From Liriodendron chinense (Eukaryota; Streptophyta; Magnoliopsida; Magnoliales; Magnoliaceae), in contig ML058526.1 in assembly GCA_003013855.2 (NCBI GenBank), positions 5,084,001 to 5,148,000 of the forward strand: DNA of 64,000 bases. The letters are read 5' to 3'. The position numbers and the translations under genes are program-made. Numbering within the stretch: the first letter of the stretch is position 1; the number at the start of each line of letters is the position of its first letter. Below the pieces are notes generated by a model. It was not told the origin of the DNA. It saw only the letters and a list, made by a program, of their open reading frames with translations, and did no database searches. Below, in pieces: positions 58,946 to 64,000 of the stretch.

Positions 58946-59437
58946 ACAGTGACAACTGACAAGTGAAGAATTTTTTGAATTAAATGACGATTTTACCCTT
59001 TCCAAGTGTATCGTCTGCACGTCAAGAGTTCCCTGCTGCGTGCAATCGGTCTCACCATCTGTACGCGTCCATATCGCCATTGTAAACGTGGCATGACATG
59101 CATCAATCCAATCTGTACATCATGTTATCCATACTAGATGGGACACATTCAGAGAATCAGATCAAATGGAAAATTTTTGAGTTCCTATCGATAGACGTTT
59201 GTTGATTTTGGACCGTTGATTATTTCTATTTTCACTCTTGAGTTTGATTTTTAATGATCTGACAGTCAGAAACATTTTTTCTGGCCCAAGATTTGGATGG
59301 TTTGAAAAGAGGAGCATTTGTGTCACGTGGAGAGTGGCTGTGTGCATACGCTTCGATAGTCATACACTGTTAAATAGATAGACTCGGATGTAGTGTAGCA
59401 CACCGCACATACGTCCGTACGATGTGCTGCTGAATAA
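58946..59437. other. Unassigned spacer
   Basis: No gene or recognisable repeat was found. Confidence 0.4.
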
Positions 59438-59857
59438 ACTGTGGGCCCCACCACGATGTATGTGTTTTATCCACGCCGTACATCCAATTTTCCAGATTAT
59501 TTTAGCTTATGAGCCCAAAAATGAAGCAGATGAAAACCTCAGGTGGACCCCACCATAGGAAACAGTGGTGATTGAACGCCCACCATTAAAAACATCTTGG
59601 GGGCTACCAAAGTTTTTGATCAAGCTAATATTTATGTTTTCCCGTGTGACCTAATCAACTGTTTGGATGGAAATTAAACATTTTAGTGGGCCCTAGGAAG
59701 TTTTTAACAGTGAGCATTCAAACATCACTGCTTCCTATGGTGTGGTTCACCTGGAATTGGATATGGCTCATTTTTGGGATTGTATACTAAAATGATCTGG
59801 AGAAATGAGTGGACGGCGTGGATAACACACATACATCTTTTTGGGGCCCACAGAGCT
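59438..59857. mobile_element. Hairpin-family element, well preserved
   Basis: Ends are CTGTGGGCCCCACCACGATG and TTTTTGGGGCCCACAGAG. The arm at 59542-59594 is largely complementary to 59700-59754 (GAAACAGTGGTGATTGAA against TTCAAACATCACTGCTTC), which shows the long hairpin clearly. Confidence 0.82.
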
Positions 59858-60067
59858 TTTCCAGCAGCACAATGCCCACGCCCGTGCTTTGTGCTACGCG
59901 ACGCCATTCAAGTAATCGTGTCCTAAATAGATGGAGTGAATTCCTCTTCCACGTAAGCATTCCTAAATGGTGGTGAATTGTCCACCACACACGTGTGAAT
60001 TTAAAACCACCCAGACCACCTTATCCATAAATGGCAAGCAGTTTTTGGTTACCTTCTACTTCCCACG

Positions 60068-61312
60068 AGGGCCGGGTTGTTGATCAAGATAGCACCGGCT
60101 CTTCATAAAATTACAAAAATAGCCCCTACCCTCAATTTTAGTAATTATAGCTCCAATGCCTTTTTACATTTTATTCTAACCATTTTACCCCTTATCATGT
60201 ATGCCAACGAGTCTCATCAGCGAGCATGTCTCATCGGATAGCCGTCTGTCTCGTTGGAGAGCCATGAGTATCATCCAAGTGTCATGTGTTTAATCAGAGT
60301 GCCATGAGACTGTCTCATGGGAAAGCTATGTATTTCCTCATAGTGCTATGAGATTGTCTAATCGGAGTACCATGTGTCTAATCAGAAAGCTATGTGTTAT
60401 TGGGAATAGGGATGCCGACAGTGGAAGCAGAAGCCGAACAAACACTATAGCAGTATATAAGATCAAACAAGAAACACAATGTAATCAAACCACACAAGCA
60501 TTCAACCACAAGAGACAATATGATTTTACATGGAAAAACTCCTCAACGGGTAAAAAACACGGCACAAAGTGATCCACTATGATTAACAGAAGTTTGCAAA
60601 GAATGAAAAAACAAAACGCCCACAAGAGAAATCCCCGAGCTATCCAAAGCTTATTCTCACATGAAACGGACAAGCACAGTCATTTTCTTCATCACAGAGA
60701 ATTTCAAGCTTTCCCCAAGCTCTTTCTCTTAACCTAGTACCCTCTCAATCCATCTAGAGAATATGGCTCCAATGGCAAAACTCCTAATACCGTATTACAC
60801 CCCTTAAATAGGCATAAAATCGAAATTAGAAACCTCTTGTGCAAAACCGCGCAAGAGACCGACTTACAATAGGAAACTTTCAGATTCATCGCGTTCAGCC
60901 ACACCACCAACCGGTCGTCCGATTAGATCCTCCCGCAAACCGGTCACCCGATCGGTCTAGGGCACATGGAATCTGTCCAGCGGCCTCGCTGTGCATTTGG
61001 GCAAAACCATCAGACCGGTCGCTCAACCGGTCTGAGCACCCAAACCGTGCACAGTTTGAAGGCTATTCCAACATATGTCTCATCGGAGTGCCATAAGACT
61101 GTTTCATCCAAGTGCCATGTATCTAACCGGAGAGCCATGTGTCTTATCGGAGGGTCGTAAGACCGTATCATCAGAGTACCATGTGTCTCACTCTCATCGA
61201 AGTCCTACCTGGATCAAGGGAAAAATGGTCTAAAGAAAGATCAGGGGCTACAATTCCTAAGATTGAAGACAATTTTATCATTTTAAAACCCCACGAGGCC
61301 AACAGCCGGGCC
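60068..61312. mobile_element. Possible element with a minisatellite core
   Basis: GGGCCGGGTTGTTG at the left and CCAACAGCCGGGCC at the right are imperfect inverted ends. Inside, AATAGCCCCTACC and GGGGCTACAATTCC are again inverted. The core (about 60205-61190) repeats a roughly 36-bp unit containing GTGCCATGAGACTGTCTCAT and TCTAATCGGAG about eight times, split by a solo LTR. Confidence 0.55.
60395..61073 (-). mobile_element. Solo Ty1/copia-type LTR in a minisatellite
   Basis: The minus strand runs TGTTGGAATAGCC to CTATTCCCAATAACA, classic copia LTR ends. TATG lies directly outside both ends (60391-60394 and 61074-61077). The minisatellite continues on both sides. The interior has repeated ACCGGTC motifs. 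It is 679 bp long. Confidence 0.82.
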
Positions 61313-61939
61313 AACCTAACTAGCGGAACTATGTAGCCTTGTGGTCTAAGATGTGCATATTAAATCCAAGCCGACCAATGGGAAGGCCCCACGATGGAGA
61401 TTTTCTACAGTAAAATTCATGCCGATAAACTAATCAAATAGGCTACAAATAAATTTCGTACCAGATCGGATGTTACCAATTTCTAGAAAAATTTGCCCCA
61501 CTTTATTATGAATTCATCGATCAAATATTAAAAATAGATTTTTTTTCAACATTTTGAACGGATTGAATTTTGTAAAGACATGAAATGTTCACATTTATAC
61601 AATAGTTGTACACTAACTTACTGTCCAACTAGTTGTGTGTAAGACCTCTTTTCTTTATTATAACGAGTTTAACTCTCTAACTCTCCATCACAGGCACAAA
61701 CGCACGCTCCAATACAGAAAATATGTTCACAATCTGAGCTTTCCATTTGGTTTTAAATAATTGTTAGATTCTATGGTCTATAAAAATCAATCCATTCCAC
61801 ATATTAGGTGTGCCGGAACTTACAATCCAACCAAATGGCTTAGCATACCTCAAACTACGAAAATATCACGTAAAACACTTGGGTACCTCGCGCTAGGTAT
61901 ATACCAGGGTTACTTTCACTAACTTGAGAGAAATGAGTT
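61313..61939. other. Unassigned AT-rich spacer
   Basis: No gene or clear repeat family was found. Confidence 0.4.
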
Positions 61940-62335
61940 AACGTGCGTGAAATCCACGCCGTCCATCAGCGTACATCATGCATTTTTTACTTTGATCCCA
62001 AAATTCAGGATGATTCAATACTCAAGTGGGCCACGTCAAAAAAGTATACCTAAAACCCATAAATTCACATTGCATGGCCCACATGAGTTTTGGAACACTG
62101 TGAATTTTAGTTAATAATTTCTTCCTGATGGGGAATATCAGATGAATGGATTAGATGGCATATAAACACCACGGTGTGCTCTCTACAAAACTAACGGTCT
62201 CAATCCCTAAATTTTCATGTGGTGTGGCCTACCTGAATTTTGGATAATCATGGATTTTAGGTTTAATGGTTAAAATAAATCGTAATACCTGATGGACGGA
62301 TTGGATCACATGAAAGTTCCTCCCACGTGGTTCTA
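61940..62335. mobile_element. Third hairpin-type MITE family
   Basis: Ends are CGTGCGTGAAATCCACGCCG and GGATCACATGAAAGTTCC. Arms contain CTCAAGTGGGCCACGT and ATGTGGTGTGGCCTACC. Confidence 0.6.
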
Positions 62336-62475
62336 TTTTGTGTAACTCCTGTGGTGCGCACGGATACTTACCTGCTCAGATCAGTTTTCTTCCCTTAAGG
62401 CCAATTCTCTGCACGTACTTGTAGAAGACACTATTCTACAACTGATTCACGTGGGGCCCACCGGGTATTTGTTGC

Positions 62476-62764
62476 AGGAAGCGGATTGCGCGCTGAGTAA
62501 CTCAGTAGGCGCACTGAGTAACCTCGGTGGGGCCCACCATGATGTATGTGTCTTATCTACACCGTCCATACGCTTTGTCAGTGCATTTTAAGAAATAAGC
62601 CCATAATTGAACTATATCCAAACTTCAAGTGGACCACACCGCAGGAAGTAGGAATTGAACGGCCACCATTGAAAACTTATTGGGGGCCACGAAGTTTTAT
62701 ATGAAGTTGATATTTGTGTTTTCCCATCATCCACGTCCTTTGTGATCTTATGAACAGATTGGAT
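62476..62764. mobile_element. Hairpin-family element, left half only
   Basis: The left end is GGAAGCGGATTGCGCGCTGA with CGGTGGGGCCCACCATGATG. It stops at GAACAGATTGG, where the next copy begins. Confidence 0.74.
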
Positions 62765-63262
62765 TAGGTGAGACCCCAGATCCACCGAGGTGGGTGGGAC
62801 CCAGTGATGTATGTGTCTTAAATCCACACCATCCAACCATTTTGAAAGATCATTTTAGGTGGTGATACCAAAAATGAAGCTGAATCAAATCTTAGGTGGA
62901 TCACACCATAGAAACAGTCGTGATTGAATCTCTACCATTGAAAGCTTCATGGATTTCACCAGAATGTTTATTTGCCATTATTTTCCACCCAACTTGTTGA
63001 TAAGGTCACAAACATCTAGATGAAAAGACCAAATAAATATCATCTTGATCCAAAGCTTTTGTGGCCCACAGGAAGTTTTTAATGGTCAATCAGCACTGTT
63101 TCCTGTACTATGGCCCATCCGGGATTTGGAACTGATTCATTTTTTGGGTCATGCCCTAAAATGAGCTTTCAATATGGATGAACGGAATGGATGTAGTCAC
63201 ATATATCATAGTGGCCCCACAGTCAAGGGTCCCACCCACCTTGGTGGATCCGGGGTCTCAGG
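62765..63262. mobile_element. Hairpin-family element, GGTGGATCC subtype
   Basis: Outer ends ATTAGGTGAGACCCCAGATC then CACCGAGGTGGGTGGGACCC, against GGGTCCCACCCACCTTGGTG then GATCCGGGGTCTCA, form a long inverted repeat. Confidence 0.8.
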
Positions 63263-64000
63263 TAGGATTGCACATCTGCCCGGTTAACCGGCCCAACTCG
63301 CCCGACCTAACCCGGTAGAAACACGATCTGTCTCGACCCAGCAAAGAAAATGGTCCGGTCCTAGGTGGGTACGGCCGGACTGTTTTTAATTTAAGTACGG
63401 TTTAGAGTACATGCCAAACCAGCCCGACCCGACCCGTACCTCGATCCATGTATACCTGACCCATTCCGCCCGACTCGAACCGTTCCGTTTATACTAATTT
63501 ATTACTTTTAGAAATATCTGTATGACATTATCATAAGGTTGGATGATCAACAAACATTAGGGTGGACTTTAGGAATCTTTTAATGGTGGGAGTTCAATGA
63601 CCACTTATTTTCGTGGTGTGGTCTACCTACAGCTTTTATTTGCTTCCTTTTTTAGACCATGTCCTATAATAATCTAGAAACACAGATGGACAACATGGAT
63701 TTACAACATATACATCGAGGTGAGCCTCATGGTCAAGGTCTCACCCACATGGCTGGTCCAGGGTCTCATCGACTCTCACCCACGACGACGTGGATATACA
63801 ATAAATCATCAAGGTGGGCCCCATGGTAGGGGTATCATGGGTTAAACATTTTTGTTTTTAATATACAAAGTTAAAAATAATGCAAATAAGCATAACATAA
63901 TCCTAACCTGACCCGACCCGGTTTAGCATATAAGGTAACGTGGGGTTAGGGTTGACCCTTTTACAAGTAGGGTAGGGTTAGGGTTGGGTTAGCCCAACCC
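63263..64000. mobile_element. hAT-like simple-repeat element, runs off the window
   Basis: The left end is TAGGATTGCACATCTGCCCG. The arms have CCCGACCCGACCC-like runs on one side and GGGTAGGGTTAGGGTTGGG at the window end. A hairpin fragment is nested at about 63490-63840. The right terminus lies beyond the last base. Confidence 0.6.

Noticed and set aside
63896..64000. GGGTTAGGGTTGGG-like text at the window end resembling a telomere
   Set aside because: It is short, irregular, and continues the CCCGACCCGACCC-type arms of the hAT-like element starting at 63263.

Overview
This is about 64 kb of plant nuclear DNA: gene-poor, mostly non-coding and packed with transposable elements. The two intact genes have flowering-plant architecture. 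The dominant repeat, a hairpin element with GTGGGGCCCACC ends and inner CCGTCCATCC motifs, resembles repeats I associate with magnoliid genomes (Liriodendron, Magnolia and Cinnamomum type). That placement is an inference from memory and is only moderately secure.

Genes. (1) A single-exon EXO70B1-type exocyst subunit lies at 38357-40279 (+), 640 aa, apparently intact, with a small upstream ORF in its leader. (2) A three-exon GDSL-type SGNH esterase/lipase lies at 53385-57006 (-). Its exons join into a 358-aa secreted protein with all four conserved blocks and a TATA box just upstream. No other convincing protein-coding gene, tRNA or rRNA was seen. The remaining coding traces are decayed transposon proteins: a PIF/Harbinger transposase, the 3' end of Ty1/copia pol, and a gag zinc-knuckle remnant.

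Layout. 1-2.9 kb: an old hAT-like element and unassigned sequence. 2.9-12 kb: dense hairpin elements, one holding a nearly unmutated 2.37-kb LTR retroelement (6475-8844). 12-15.3 kb: small repeats and a five-unit 155-180 bp tandem array. 15.8-22.5 kb: more hairpin elements. 22.5-26.5 kb: a 1.17-kb tandem duplication combined with a hAT-like element and a later MITE. 28-37.4 kb: a nested stack in which a hairpin element is split by a long LTR-like insert and by a copia element; the copia is split by a hAT-like element, which is itself split by a 3.5-kb solo LTR. 37.4-45 kb: EXO70B1 with a duplicated downstream block whose second copy carries a solo LTR. 45-50 kb: repeats. 50075-52966: a complete PIF/Harbinger element. 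53.4-57 kb: the GDSL gene, with hairpin elements in intron 1. 57-64 kb: hairpin elements, a minisatellite split by a solo copia LTR, and the start of a hAT-like element that runs off the window.

The two genes show no sign of acting together. The main content is a readable order of insertions: several have exact target-site duplications and, in two cases, a paralogous empty site. A recurring class of hAT-like elements (TAGGGNTG ends, 8-bp duplications, interiors of degenerate short repeats) is the most distinctive signal.
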